From UBA6522 sp965204155 (lineage in GTDB: Bacteria > Pseudomonadota > Gammaproteobacteria > Steroidobacterales > Rariloculaceae): DNA of 64,000 nucleotides. Where the stretch lies: the NCBI GenBank assembly GCA_965204155.1, contig OZ241971.1:124001-188000 (forward strand), in the 5' to 3' direction. The notes beneath the pieces were generated by a model that worked only from the letters and a program-made list of their open reading frames with translations, was not told where the DNA came from and ran no database searches. Shown one piece after another: positions 1 to 8,371 of the stretch (its first letter is position 1; each line of letters starts with the position of its first letter). The position numbers and the translations under genes were made by a program.

Positions 1-1
1 A

Positions 2-97
2 GGAGACCGCCAAATCCGGGCGCGTCCGCAGATCGCGGGCAGGCCAGCGTGGCAATACTGTGAGACCTTCGCCTGCGGCACGGAGAACAGAAAATGA
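2..97 (+). CDS. C-terminal end of an unidentified protein (partial)
   Basis: An open frame enters from the left edge and ends at a TGA (95-97) that overlaps the ATG of the next gene in an ATGA arrangement, as expected for translationally coupled operon genes. Only 31 residues are visible, including two cysteines in the last dozen. Several exported proteins in this window also end with a late cysteine, so this may be the end of another member, but that is a guess. The fragment is too short to name. Confidence 0.35.
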   Translation, partial: GDRQIRARPQIAGRPAWQYCETFACGTENRK

Positions 98-1185
98 CCT
101 TGATTGAAGTTCCAGTCCAGCGAGTGATCGGGACTGCATCGGGTCCCGCCGCACTTGTGTTGCTATCAGTCGCCATTCACTCCTCCGTCCGGGCCCACCA
201 CTCGTTCGCTCCCTTTGATCAATCCCGGTTCATCGAGTTGTCCGGCACGGTGGTGGAACTCAAGGTGCGTAGCCCGCACTCGATACTCACGATTGAGGCC
301 GACGACGAGGACGGCGACTCCGAACTCTGGGAGATCGAGATGGGTCCGGCCCCCAACATGCGCCGCCAGGGTATCGGCGAGGACACCCTGAACCCGGGCG
401 ACCCGATCATCGTGCGTGGCGCGATGCGCCGCGACGGGGTCCGGGGCGTTTTGCTCGGGAGAGGCATCTTCAGGCCCGACGGTACCCGGGTCGGCACCGG
501 CAATTCGCCGGCCGTGGCGACCGATGCGCAGGCGCCCGGTGCGGACACCGCCGACGGCCTCTCCGGAATCTGGGACATTCAGCCGCACCGGAATCTCAAC
601 ACGGATGGGGACTCGCCGATGCCGCTGACCGAGTGGGCCGCCCGGTTCCGCGAAAACTACGACGTTACGGAGTCGCCGGCCGTGCACTGCGTACCGCCGA
701 ACCTTCCGGCGATCTTCTATCCGCCCTATCTCATTGGAATCGAGTTGTCGGACGACCGGGTCGTGCTGCACCACGAGTACTTTGCCGTCGTTCGCACCGT
801 GCCCCTGGGCGGCGAACCGGTCCGGAGCGAGCCGTCGGGACTGTTCGGCTACGCGACGGCGCGGCTGGATGGCGAGAGCCTTGTGGTCGAGTCGGAGCGG
901 TTCCCGGAACAGCCCGCCGGCCTCGCCTCGATCTACGATCCCAACGGCCGGGGCGGCGAGCTGCCGTCCAGCACCGGAAAACGCCTGACGGAGCGCTACT
1001 CCGTAACGGATGACGGCACCTCGCTAGTACTGGAATACACGGTGGAGGATCCCGAATACCTCACCGCAGCCTTTACCGACCGCGTGATCCATACGCGGCT
1101 TGCGGACGGCACGCCGATCGAGGATTTCGAATGCGACGAGGAATCGGCTTCCCGAACCATCCAAAACGTCGCGCGGCAGGATTGA
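94..1185 (+). CDS. Exported two-domain protein: DUF6152 domain fused to DPxYL domain
   Basis: This is a 363-residue exported protein of unknown function. Residues 1-34 form a signal peptide, and the predicted cleavage after VRA leaves His35-His36-Ser as the mature N-terminus. Residues 35 to about 140 match the DUF6152 pattern (HHSFAPF, a small beta-rich domain with a PGD turn). The second domain, about 160-363, carries the LVVE strand, an ERYSV strand, DPEYL (319-323) and Cys347 near the end. The same domain order recurs at 7258-8295, and the two domains are separate genes at 5916-7128. GGAGAACAG precedes the ATG. No catalytic motif is visible. The family assignment is from pattern recognition; the function is unknown. 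Confidence 0.8.
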   Translation: MTLIEVPVQRVIGTASGPAALVLLSVAIHSSVRAHHSFAPFDQSRFIELSGTVVELKVRSPHSILTIEADDEDGDSELWEIEMGPAPNMRRQGIGEDTLNPGDPIIVRGAMRRDGVRGVLLGRGIFRPDGTRVGTGNSPAVATDAQAPGADTADGLSGIWDIQPHRNLNTDGDSPMPLTEWAARFRENYDVTESPAVHCVPPNLPAIFYPPYLIGIELSDDRVVLHHEYFAVVRTVPLGGEPVRSEPSGLFGYATARLDGESLVVESERFPEQPAGLASIYDPNGRGGELPSSTGKRLTERYSVTDDGTSLVLEYTVEDPEYLTAAFTDRVIHTRLADGTPIEDFECDEESASRTIQNVARQD

Positions 1186-1190
1186 CTGAT

Positions 1191-1219
1191 TTGTAACCGG
1201 CTTCTACGCTGGCCATTAT
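1191..1219 (+). promoter_or_regulatory. Candidate sigma-70 promoter for the LysR-MBL operon
   Basis: TTGTAA (1191-1196) and CATTAT (1214-1219) are separated by exactly 17 bp, each matching four of six consensus positions. They lie about 40 bp before the GTG of the LysR gene. This is a moderate match in GC-rich DNA and is unproven. Confidence 0.35.
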
Positions 1220-1257
1220 ACGAATGCCGCACCACACCACCGTGATCTAGAGGCGAC

Positions 1258-2571
1258 GTGAACCCCGTTGACGCAAGTGCCCTGAGTCTCCGACAGTTGA
1301 GGGCCGTTCTGAGTGTCGCCGAAACCGGCAGCATTTCGCATGCCAGCGCGCACCTGGCGCGCTCCCACTCGGCCACCAGCAAAGCCGTTTCGCAAATTGA
1401 AAAACAACTGGGGATCAGGTTGTTCGACCGTGTAACCGCCGGCATGATACCGACGAGTTACGGCGAAGCCCTGGTCAGGCGCCTGAAAAGCGCCCATCGC
1501 GAGTTCGAGCGCGCCGGCGCCGAGTACCGGAATCTGCCTGGCGACCCGAATCAACGGCAAAACCCGCCGGTTTTTCGGATGGAGATCGGCAACAATCGAC
1601 TGGTCGCATTCATCGCCGTACACCGCTTTCGCGACATTCGGTTCGCAGCCGATCGTCTCAACATTGCCCCGCACGCAGTGTACCGGGCGCTGAACGAACT
1701 CCAGGATCAGCTCAATTTGCCATTATTCGAGCGCTCCACGGGTGGAACACTCGAGGCGACACCCTTCTCGCGGGTGCTCAACACGCACGTACGCCTGGCC
1801 TTTTCCGAGATTCAGCATGCGGTTGACGAGATGGCCGGAATGGCGGACGGGATCGTCAGAGGCCGGCTCGCGATCGCCACGCTCCCTCCGGTCCGCAATC
1901 TCATCGCACCGCGGGCGATAAGCAGACTCCTCAAATCGCATCCGAGGATCCGCGTAGCCACGCTGGAAGGCGACCTTCACGTCATGGAATCGGCGCTGCG
2001 TTCGGGCGATCTGGATTTCGTCATCGGTGTCCGCTACCTGGCCTCGGACCACCCGGACCTGATCCTGCATCCCATCATGGATGCCGAGGCCCGGATTCTC
2101 GCGCGGGCGGGGCACCCGCTGCGCCGGGTTCAATCGGTGACAGCGGAGGATCTTGCGGCCGCAAAGTGGATTCTGCCGCCGATGGACACGCCGATTGCGG
2201 AGTGGTTCAAGTCTTACTTCAACGCACGCGGTCTCGAGCCGCCGAGCGACTGGGTGGAGTCGGGGAGTTCCCAGGTCGTGGATGGAGTGCTTCTGGAAAG
2301 CGACCGTCTCGCCCTCTCTTCCGTATACGATGCTCAACGTCGTTCGGAACTGTCCGCAATCGTCCCATTGGCGGCCAGTGACATCGAACAATACAGCCGA
2401 ACGACGGTGCCGAAAGTCCAGATCATCATGCGCGCGAACACGACGATGTCTCCGGCGGCGAAGTTGTTCTACGAGCAATTGATCGATGTGGTTCGTGAGA
2501 TCGAGAGGACCGGACGAACCGGGGAACAGGCGCCGGAGCGCGAACGCCGCATCGTAAAGCGCGTGAAGTAG
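1258..2571 (+). CDS. LysR-type regulator with two N-terminal helix-turn-helix domains
   Basis: The 437-residue protein is about 130 residues longer than a normal LysR regulator because its DNA-binding domain is duplicated. Residues 11-70 form one LysR winged helix (LRQLRAVLSVAETGSISHAS ... LGIRLFDR). Residues 112-170 form a second, diverged copy (AADRLNIAPHAVYRALNELQ ... LPLFER). A usual LysR effector-binding domain follows from about 200 to 410 and ends in a basic tail. The start is GTG. The next gene begins 2 bp after the stop, so the regulator probably heads the operon with the MBL protein and may control this exported-protein cluster. A T-N11-A palindrome at 7145-7169 is a possible target. 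Confidence 0.9.
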   Translation: MNPVDASALSLRQLRAVLSVAETGSISHASAHLARSHSATSKAVSQIEKQLGIRLFDRVTAGMIPTSYGEALVRRLKSAHREFERAGAEYRNLPGDPNQRQNPPVFRMEIGNNRLVAFIAVHRFRDIRFAADRLNIAPHAVYRALNELQDQLNLPLFERSTGGTLEATPFSRVLNTHVRLAFSEIQHAVDEMAGMADGIVRGRLAIATLPPVRNLIAPRAISRLLKSHPRIRVATLEGDLHVMESALRSGDLDFVIGVRYLASDHPDLILHPIMDAEARILARAGHPLRRVQSVTAEDLAAAKWILPPMDTPIAEWFKSYFNARGLEPPSDWVESGSSQVVDGVLLESDRLALSSVYDAQRRSELSAIVPLAASDIEQYSRTTVPKVQIIMRANTTMSPAAKLFYEQLIDVVREIERTGRTGEQAPERERRIVKRVK

Positions 2572-2573
2572 TC

Positions 2574-3545
2574 ATGGGGAAAACAATGCGACCTGCCTTG
2601 ATCGGATTGGCGTCAGCCGTTGCCGCGTGCTGGATCGCCGTGCCGCATGCCCAGCCGGCACCGGACGGGCCCGTGCTTGAAACCATTCAGATTCGGCCGA
2701 ACGTCCACGTAATCCTCGGCGCCGGGGGCAACATCACCGTACATGTCGGCGAAGACGCTGCCATTCTCGTGGACAGCGGCTCCGCGGAGATGGCGGACGA
2801 GGTTCTGGACGCAGTGAGGGCGATCACCGACCGGCCGATCGGGCTGATCATCAACACCAGTGCCGATGCCGACCACGCCGGCGGCAACCATGCGCTGGCG
2901 AGCACGGGCATTCCGGTCGCAGGCGCTCCCTTTGGCGCCGCCCCCTACGCAAACGTTCTTGCGCACGAGAACGTGTTGCTGCGCATGGCCGACGAGGGCG
3001 TGCTGCCCTACGAAGACTGGCCGAACGAGACGTACACGTCCAGAGTAAGAACGATGTACATCAACGACGACGGCATCGTCGTCATGCGCCAGACCGACGC
3101 CCACTCCGACGGCGACAGCATGGTGCATTTTCGTCGCGCCGACGTGATCGCCACCGGCGACATCCTGGACCTGCACCAATTCCCGGTGATCGACCCGGCC
3201 AGGGGCGGCAGCATCCAGGGCGAACTGGCGGCCCTCAACCACCTGCTGGAGATCACGATTCCCGCGATGCCCCTGGTCCTGAAACCGGGGCGGACGCTGC
3301 TCGTGCCCGGGAACGGATACATTGCCGACTACGCCGAGCTGGTGGAATACCAGAACATGGTCACGATCATTCATGACCGGATCAAGGATCTCGTTGACAA
3401 GGGGATGAGTCTCGAGGAGGTACAGGACGCCAATCCCACACAGGGCTATCGCGAGCGGTATGGATCCGACACGGGCCCCTGGACGACCGAAATGTTTGTC
3501 GAGGCCATATACAACGGCGTGAAGAATCCGCCGGGGGTTGAGTGA
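2574..3545 (+). CDS. Exported MBL-fold protein with degenerate metal site
   Basis: This 323-residue metallo-beta-lactamase-fold protein has a signal peptide ending near residue 27 (PHAQ). Where active enzymes have HxHxDH, this one has SADADH (96-101), so both first-site histidines are lost. The later His (DAHSDGD, H177) and Asp (ATGD, D196) remain. It may bind one metal or act as a non-enzymatic member. The C-terminal half of the 614-residue protein at 10222-12066 is a clear paralogue, with shared VDSG/VDTG, DILDL/DLLDL, FPxIDP and WTTEMFV/WTTDMFV blocks. An alternative ATG at 2586 has a better GGGGA ribosome site. The next gene starts at or just beyond its stop. Confidence 0.85.
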   Translation: MGKTMRPALIGLASAVAACWIAVPHAQPAPDGPVLETIQIRPNVHVILGAGGNITVHVGEDAAILVDSGSAEMADEVLDAVRAITDRPIGLIINTSADADHAGGNHALASTGIPVAGAPFGAAPYANVLAHENVLLRMADEGVLPYEDWPNETYTSRVRTMYINDDGIVVMRQTDAHSDGDSMVHFRRADVIATGDILDLHQFPVIDPARGGSIQGELAALNHLLEITIPAMPLVLKPGRTLLVPGNGYIADYAELVEYQNMVTIIHDRIKDLVDKGMSLEEVQDANPTQGYRERYGSDTGPWTTEMFVEAIYNGVKNPPGVE

Positions 3546-3640
3546 GCATGCGCCGATTCGAGCACATGGGATGGCCCGGTCGATCTCGAGTCCAGGTACG
3601 ATGGCGACAACCGGCCGGCAGCATTCGTGCCGGAACCGCC

Positions 3641-4402
3641 ATGCCAACGCGAAGGGAACCCACCGCGAAAACCGCGGGCGCGTTGCTTGCCTTGTTTACA
3701 CTCATTCTCGCTTCCGGCGCTTTCGCACAGTTTCCGCCCGACGGACCTGCTCCCACGGGACCCGCCCGCGCGATCGCCCCCGTCGATCTGACCGGCCAGT
3801 GGGTCGCGATCATCTCCGAGGACTGGCGCTGGAGGATGGTCACCCCGGCCCGGGGAGACTTCCCCAGCATACCGATGAATCTCGCGGCCCAGCTCCTCGC
3901 CGAGGCCTGGGACCCGGCTGCCGACGAGGCGGCCGGGGAGGCCTGCAAGGCCTACGGCGCGCCGGGCCTCATGCGCGGGCCGACGCGGCTGCGCATCGCC
4001 TGGCTGGACGACAACACGCTGCAGCTCGAGTCCGACTACGGCATGCAAACACGGCTGTTTCACTTCGACGGTGCGCCCGAAGAAAGCGCAAACACCTGGC
4101 AGGGCATATCGACGGCCGAATGGATCATGGCCGGCCCCTCCGGCTTCGGTTCCATGAAGTCCGTCACCACCCGGCTGCGGCCCGGGTACCTGCGCAAGAA
4201 CGGCGTACCTTACAGCGACAGCACGGTCTTCACCGAGTACTGGGACGTTCATGTCCAGGACAACGGCGACCGGTACCTGGTCGTGACCAACACGGTGGAG
4301 GACCCGGTCTATCTGCAGCTCCCGTGGATCACGGCCATCCACTTCAGGAAGGAAGACGATCGCGGCAGGTGGGACCCGACACCCTGCGACGCGCGGTTCT
4401 GA
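3641..4402 (+). CDS. Exported protein of the small DPxYL family
   Basis: This is an unrecognised 253-residue exported protein. The frame is open from 3542, but the ATG at 3641 puts a clean signal peptide (LILASGAFAQ, cut after residue 29) at the N-terminus, so I chose it. The mature protein has a GQWVAIISEDWRWRM strand near the start, then GYLRKNGVPYSDS, EDPVYLQLP and a terminal DPTPCD. It is a paralogue of 9031-9804 along its whole length: both share the acidic linker before C-x-x-Y-G-A, TRLxHFD, GYLRKNGVPYS and WDPTPC. No catalytic motif is visible. It lies between the MBL and large DPxYL genes in a plus-strand operon. Confidence 0.75.
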   Translation: MPTRREPTAKTAGALLALFTLILASGAFAQFPPDGPAPTGPARAIAPVDLTGQWVAIISEDWRWRMVTPARGDFPSIPMNLAAQLLAEAWDPAADEAAGEACKAYGAPGLMRGPTRLRIAWLDDNTLQLESDYGMQTRLFHFDGAPEESANTWQGISTAEWIMAGPSGFGSMKSVTTRLRPGYLRKNGVPYSDSTVFTEYWDVHVQDNGDRYLVVTNTVEDPVYLQLPWITAIHFRKEDDRGRWDPTPCDARF

Positions 4403-4423
4403 CATCCTCAGGAGACAAAGCTG

Positions 4424-5434
4424 GTGACTCGAACAACTTTCGCTACGGCCCTGACAACCTGTTGCGCGCTGCTGATCGCGGCCGTTTCGGCCCAGTCCCA
4501 GGTCCAGCTCACGGGCACGTACGAGGACCGCCTTTACGAGGACTACATCGAGCGCGGCCCCGGTTCGGACCTGGGCGACTACACCGGGATGCCGATGACC
4601 GACGAAGCCCGGGCCAAGGCGCTGAGCTACACGTCGAACATGCCCATGACCATCGAGCGGCAGTGCCTCTCGCAGGCGCCCTGGGTCGGACTCTACCGGC
4701 CCCGGCTCTATCGGATCTGGAGCATCAATGACGAAACCGACGGCAGCGTCATCGCCTGGGTGGTGGCTGGCAACTATCTCAGGGACACGATCACGATCTG
4801 GATGGACGGGCGCGAGCACCCGTCGGAAAACGCCTGGCACCCGTCCGGCGGATTCGCCACGGGCAAGTGGGAAGGCAATACGCTGACCGCGCGCATGACC
4901 CACGTGAAAACGGCCTGGATCAGGCGCGGCAACGGCATTCCCGGCAGCGATCGGACCACGTTCACGGTACACCTCACCCGCCACGGCGACCTGCTGACCG
5001 TCACGGTTATCCAGGAGGACCCGATCTACCTGAGCGAGCCCCACGTCGTGAGCCGGGTCTGGCAGTACGAGCCCAATGGGCGGCAAGGCCCGGAGCGGAC
5101 GCAGTGCAATACGGCGAACGAGATCCCGTATCTCGAGGACAGCGGACTCGTGCCCCACTACCTGCCGGGAGAAAATCCGGAAGAAGACTTCATGGTCCGC
5201 ACCTACAACATCCCGAAAGAGGCCGCGATGGGCTATGCCCATACGCTGTATCCGGAGTATCGCAACACCATTCGGGACAGCTACGTGCCGCCGGCCTCGT
5301 GCGGCCGCTACTGCTGCGGCTGGATCGAGCGGCAGGGGCTGCCGGGAGGCGCACCGAACCTGACCTGCAACGACGGTGGCTTTGCCGAACTCGGACCCCG
5401 AGGGCGCCGGCTGATTGAGGAGGCAACCGAATGA
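4424..5434 (+). CDS. Exported protein of the large DPxYL family
   Basis: This is an unrecognised 336-residue exported protein. The GTG start follows AGGAG by a normal spacing, and the signal peptide ends at about residue 23 (AVSA). Motifs in order are MPMTDEARAKA, WVGLYRPRLYRI, TIWMDGREHP, GKWEGNTL, a GSDRTTFTVHLTRHGDLL block and EDPIYLSEP. The C-terminus is cysteine-rich (CGRYCCGW). The N-terminal half of the protein at 10222-12066 is homologous (WLDGRPHP, GEWEGDVL, RSDRTTVRTRWRRIGDYL, DPIYLAEP), but there it is fused to an MBL domain. It overlaps the next gene by 4 bp (ATGA). The function is unknown. Confidence 0.8.
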   Translation: MTRTTFATALTTCCALLIAAVSAQSQVQLTGTYEDRLYEDYIERGPGSDLGDYTGMPMTDEARAKALSYTSNMPMTIERQCLSQAPWVGLYRPRLYRIWSINDETDGSVIAWVVAGNYLRDTITIWMDGREHPSENAWHPSGGFATGKWEGNTLTARMTHVKTAWIRRGNGIPGSDRTTFTVHLTRHGDLLTVTVIQEDPIYLSEPHVVSRVWQYEPNGRQGPERTQCNTANEIPYLEDSGLVPHYLPGENPEEDFMVRTYNIPKEAAMGYAHTLYPEYRNTIRDSYVPPASCGRYCCGWIERQGLPGGAPNLTCNDGGFAELGPRGRRLIEEATE

Positions 5435-5892
5435 GAACAACTTTCCTGGCAGTCGCCGCGCCGGGCCGCGGGCCGGGCCGCAGTCCGTGGCACAAGATTT
5501 CGATGCAGGCGCTTTCCCTGGCAGGCGCCGCGCTGCTGATGGGCGCAGGAGCCTGGGGCCATCACTCGTTCGCCGCGGTTTATCTTGAAGATCAGGAGGT
5601 GACGATCGAAGGCCGCCTCGTGCAGTTCCTGTGGCGCAATCCGCATACCCTGGTGCACGTCATGGTCGAGCAGGAAGACGGCTCGAACGTGCGCTACGTG
5701 GTCGAATGGGGCTCGGCGACCCAGCTCGGCGCCACCGGGGTGACACAGGCAACGCTGCGGCCCGGCGACTACGTGGTGATCAACGGCAATCCCGGCCGCA
5801 ACGTGGAGGACAACCGCGTGCGCCTGCTCAACTTCCTCAGGCCCTCCGACGGCCTGACCTGGGGTCTTCGCCCCGACGAGGTCTTCGACTGA
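5431..5892 (+). CDS. Exported DUF6152-family protein
   Basis: This 153-residue protein is the last gene of the plus-strand module. GAGGAGG precedes the ATG, which overlaps the previous stop. A long basic N-region leads into a hydrophobic segment ending AGAWG, then His44-His45-Ser. The rest is a single DUF6152 domain: HHSFAAVYLEDQEVTIEG, FLWRNPHTLVHV, a WGSATQL strand, LRPGDYVVINGNPGRN. The WRNPH tryptophan-asparagine-proline turn is shared with 7258-8295 and 9811-10206. The function of DUF6152 proteins is unknown. Confidence 0.85.
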   Translation: MRTTFLAVAAPGRGPGRSPWHKISMQALSLAGAALLMGAGAWGHHSFAAVYLEDQEVTIEGRLVQFLWRNPHTLVHVMVEQEDGSNVRYVVEWGSATQLGATGVTQATLRPGDYVVINGNPGRNVEDNRVRLLNFLRPSDGLTWGLRPDEVFD

Positions 5893-5915
5893 GGCCTGCC
5901 GGTCCCGGCGCGGTC

Positions 5916-6314
5916 TCAGAACCGCGAGGCCGGGATCACCGTGCCATCTTCCCGGACGATCTCGGGCGAGAACATCCCGTAGACACCCGTGGCCTTGGGC
6001 GGGTGCCCGGTAGCGATAATGGTTTCACCCGGCGTGAAAAACTCCGCCGACCAGCCCATCTTCTGAAGCCGAACGGCACCGGTGAACTCGATGATCCATT
6101 CCTGTGTCTCGCCCTGCTCGTCGGTCACGTCCACGTAGAGGAACGGGTGGGGGTTCACGAACGTCCATTTCGTCACGACTCCATGGATTTCAACGGTCCT
6201 TTCCTGGTCGTAGAACGGCGCCGTGGAGTGGTGGGCACCGGCCGAACCCGTCAGGACCTGGTACCCTGCGGCGGCCGCGACGAGAGCCGGGAAGGCCAGG
6301 ATGTTGCGTTTCAT
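5916..6314 (-). CDS. Exported DUF6152-family protein
   Basis: A compact 132-residue DUF6152 protein. The signal peptide ends TGSAGA, so the mature chain should begin His28-His29-Ser. Typical motifs follow: VEIHGVVTKWTFVNPHPFLY, EWIIEFTGAVRLQKMGW, FTPGETIIATGHP and a closing DGTVIPASRF. It lies 28 bp downstream of the DPxYL-domain gene at 6343-7128 on the same strand. Together the two genes make a split version of the fused proteins at 94-1185 and 7258-8295. It is convergent with the module ending at 5892, with only 23 bp between the stops. Confidence 0.85.
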   Translation of the reverse strand: MKRNILAFPALVAAAAGYQVLTGSAGAHHSTAPFYDQERTVEIHGVVTKWTFVNPHPFLYVDVTDEQGETQEWIIEFTGAVRLQKMGWSAEFFTPGETIIATGHPPKATGVYGMFSPEIVREDGTVIPASRF

Positions 6315-6342
6315 GCGTGCTTGCTCCCTGAATTCGCTCCGG

Positions 6343-7128
6343 TCAGCGAATCCCGTATTTCAAGTCTTCCTCGGGAATATACCGCAGAGGCGCTCGCGCC
6401 TGGGCGGGATCGCACGGCAGCCAATCCACCAATGGGGTGTCCGTCGGCTCGAACTGGTAGCTGAATCGAATGCGTTCGGACAGCATGAGCGGATCCTCCA
6501 GGACAACATCCACCGTGAGAACTTCACCGTCCCTGGAATAACGCTCGACCGTGCGCTTGGACGTTGACGAAGGTGCCATGGGAGACCTGTCGTTGATGCC
6601 GGCAGGATTGAATGCGTACCGGGTGGTCTCGACCAGGAGTTCGCCGTTCTCGTAGCGGCCGGTGGAATAACCCTGGATCGAGTAATCGTTGGCCGTGGGC
6701 TCCCGATGGCCATGCCCTTCAAGCCACACCGTGCGCCTCACGTCATCCTTCTCGAACCGGATGAACACGCGGTCCGCCTGTTGCTCGATGGAGAAATTGT
6801 ACGGGTCGCCCAGAATCTGGGGAATGGTCACGGGAACACAGTCATACATCGGGTGCAGGGACTCGTCGAACGCTTCCTGCATTCCGATGCCCCTGGCATT
6901 GAGCGGGAACTCGCGCGGACTGCCGAAGCCCCTTGCATCCGGTGCGAGTTCGTCCGGTCTGGCAAGTCGGATCCGCTGCCAGGCGGAGGAGAGGTCCGGA
7001 ACCTCCGTAGCCTCCTCCTGAGCAGTAAGGTTGCCCGGGAGGGACGCGGCAAGAGCCATCGCAAGCGTCGCGACGGCACTGCCTGCAGTGACCCCTGGCA
7101 GCAAGGCGGGTTTCTCCGTGCAATACAT
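6343..7128 (-). CDS. Exported DPxYL-domain protein (split partner of DUF6152)
   Basis: A 261-residue exported protein with a signal peptide of about 36 residues (ASLPGNLTAQ). It corresponds to the C-terminal domain of the fused DUF6152 proteins: MYDCVPVTIPQILGDPYNF, VWLEGHGHREP, STGRYENGELLVETTRY, an ERYSRDGEVLTVDVVLEDP strand and a WLPCD end. The DPxYL motif has drifted to DPLMLSE. It is followed directly by the DUF6152 gene and is divergent from the fused gene at 7258. No enzymatic motif is recognised. Confidence 0.75.
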   Translation of the reverse strand: MYCTEKPALLPGVTAGSAVATLAMALAASLPGNLTAQEEATEVPDLSSAWQRIRLARPDELAPDARGFGSPREFPLNARGIGMQEAFDESLHPMYDCVPVTIPQILGDPYNFSIEQQADRVFIRFEKDDVRRTVWLEGHGHREPTANDYSIQGYSTGRYENGELLVETTRYAFNPAGINDRSPMAPSSTSKRTVERYSRDGEVLTVDVVLEDPLMLSERIRFSYQFEPTDTPLVDWLPCDPAQARAPLRYIPEEDLKYGIR

Positions 7129-7144
7129 GTTTTTCCCCGGGCGA

Positions 7145-7169
7145 ATCGGTTAGCTGTCGATCAACCGAT
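7145..7169. promoter_or_regulatory. Perfect palindrome with LysR-box geometry (T-N11-A)
   Basis: ATCGGTT (7145-7151), 11 bases, then AACCGAT (7163-7169) form an exact 7-bp inverted repeat whose inner bases satisfy the T-N11-A rule of LysR operators. It sits in the 129-bp gap between the divergent genes 6343-7128 and 7258-8295. The double-HTH LysR protein encoded at 1258-2571 is the obvious candidate to bind it. This is inference from geometry only. Confidence 0.45.
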
Positions 7170-7257
7170 AGTATCAAACGTTCCGATTGTCGGGGCAGTG
7201 TCGGCGATTCGGGGTAAGATTTGAAGAGCCATCCAATTGAACCATCGGTGAAACCGT

Positions 7258-8295
7258 ATGAGACTGACTCTTGCTCTGACTACGGTCATGCTCCTTCCCT
7301 TCGCCGGACTTGCCCACCATTCGACCGGGGGATTCTACGACACGGGTACGACGATCGAGATCAGCGGAACCGTTACGGAAGTCTTCTGGCGCAATCCTCA
7401 CGTCGGCCTGACGATCGAAGTGGAAAACGACGCCGGCGCGACGGAGCTATGGGAGATCGAGGGCGGCGCCTGGAACACCGTGCAGCGGCGCGGAGTCACG
7501 TCGCAGACCGTAGCAATCGGCGACATGATCAGGGTCGCCGGCAACCCAGCTACCCGCGGTGTGAAGGCCATCTGGACATCCCACATGCAGGTACCGAGTG
7601 GCGAAGAGTTCACGATTTCCGACCGCCCCGATCCGCCCCGCTGGACCGAACCGTCATCGCCGCCGACTGAGGTCTCCGCCGGCGCTACCGTGGCGGACGC
7701 AGAAGCCCCGAACGGCATATTCCGGGTCTGGAGTTCCGTACGCGGGTTTGGCGGTGGCATCGAGCCGCCCATACTCACGGCAGAGGCACAGGCGCTGAAA
7801 GACCGGTGGGATCAGGCCGTGGACGATCCGGGACTGCGCTGCGATGCGCCGGGAATGCCCAACGCGATCCTCAATCCCTATCCGATTCAGTTCATCGACG
7901 AGGGCGACCGCATCCGCCTCCTGATCGAGGAGTGGGACGGCAATCGGGTGATCTACATGGATCCCGCGTCGACGCCGGCGGACCCGCCCGTCGATCGTCT
8001 CGGCCACTCCGTCGGCCGATGGGAAGGAAACACGCTGGTGGTCGAAATTGACCACCTGTCATGGCCTTACCTCGATGCGCAGGGTACGCCCATGAGCGAT
8101 GCCGTCACCATGGTCGAGCAATTCATACTTAGCGATGACGAGACGCGTATGAGTTATAAGGTCTCCGTCACCGATCCCGTGTACCTGACCGCACCCGCCG
8201 TATGGCAGAGATCCTACGCCTGGGTGCCGGGCGCCGAAGTCAAGCCCTTCGACTGCACGCTCAGGGAAACGGGCCGGAGCGTCTACGAAAACTGA
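7258..8295 (+). CDS. Exported two-domain protein: DUF6152 domain fused to DPxYL domain
   Basis: A 345-residue exported protein with a 19-residue signal peptide (LPFAGLA); the mature N-terminus is predicted to be His20-His21-Ser. The DUF6152 domain (20 to about 125) has ISGTVTEVFWRNPHVGL, ELWEIEGG and IGDMIRVAGNP. The second domain (about 160-345) has CDAPGMPNAILNPYPIQF, GRWEGNTLVVE, GTPMSDAVTMVEQF, TDPVYLTAP and a late FDC. It has the same architecture as 94-1185. It is transcribed away from the split DPxYL/DUF6152 pair, with a palindromic site in the shared promoter region. Confidence 0.85.
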   Translation: MRLTLALTTVMLLPFAGLAHHSTGGFYDTGTTIEISGTVTEVFWRNPHVGLTIEVENDAGATELWEIEGGAWNTVQRRGVTSQTVAIGDMIRVAGNPATRGVKAIWTSHMQVPSGEEFTISDRPDPPRWTEPSSPPTEVSAGATVADAEAPNGIFRVWSSVRGFGGGIEPPILTAEAQALKDRWDQAVDDPGLRCDAPGMPNAILNPYPIQFIDEGDRIRLLIEEWDGNRVIYMDPASTPADPPVDRLGHSVGRWEGNTLVVEIDHLSWPYLDAQGTPMSDAVTMVEQFILSDDETRMSYKVSVTDPVYLTAPAVWQRSYAWVPGAEVKPFDCTLRETGRSVYEN

Positions 8296-8371
8296 CTGTT
8301 TGCGGAGAAGCATTCGTCGCAAACTGCAGCGTGCATTGCGCAACTTTGCCGTGCGCTTCGAATATCCAGAA

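Noticed and set aside
3542..3640. Longer N-terminus for the small DPxYL protein from GTG 3542
   Set aside because: It would place about 33 polar residues before the signal peptide. The ATG at 3641 gives a normal export signal, although its ribosome site is weak.
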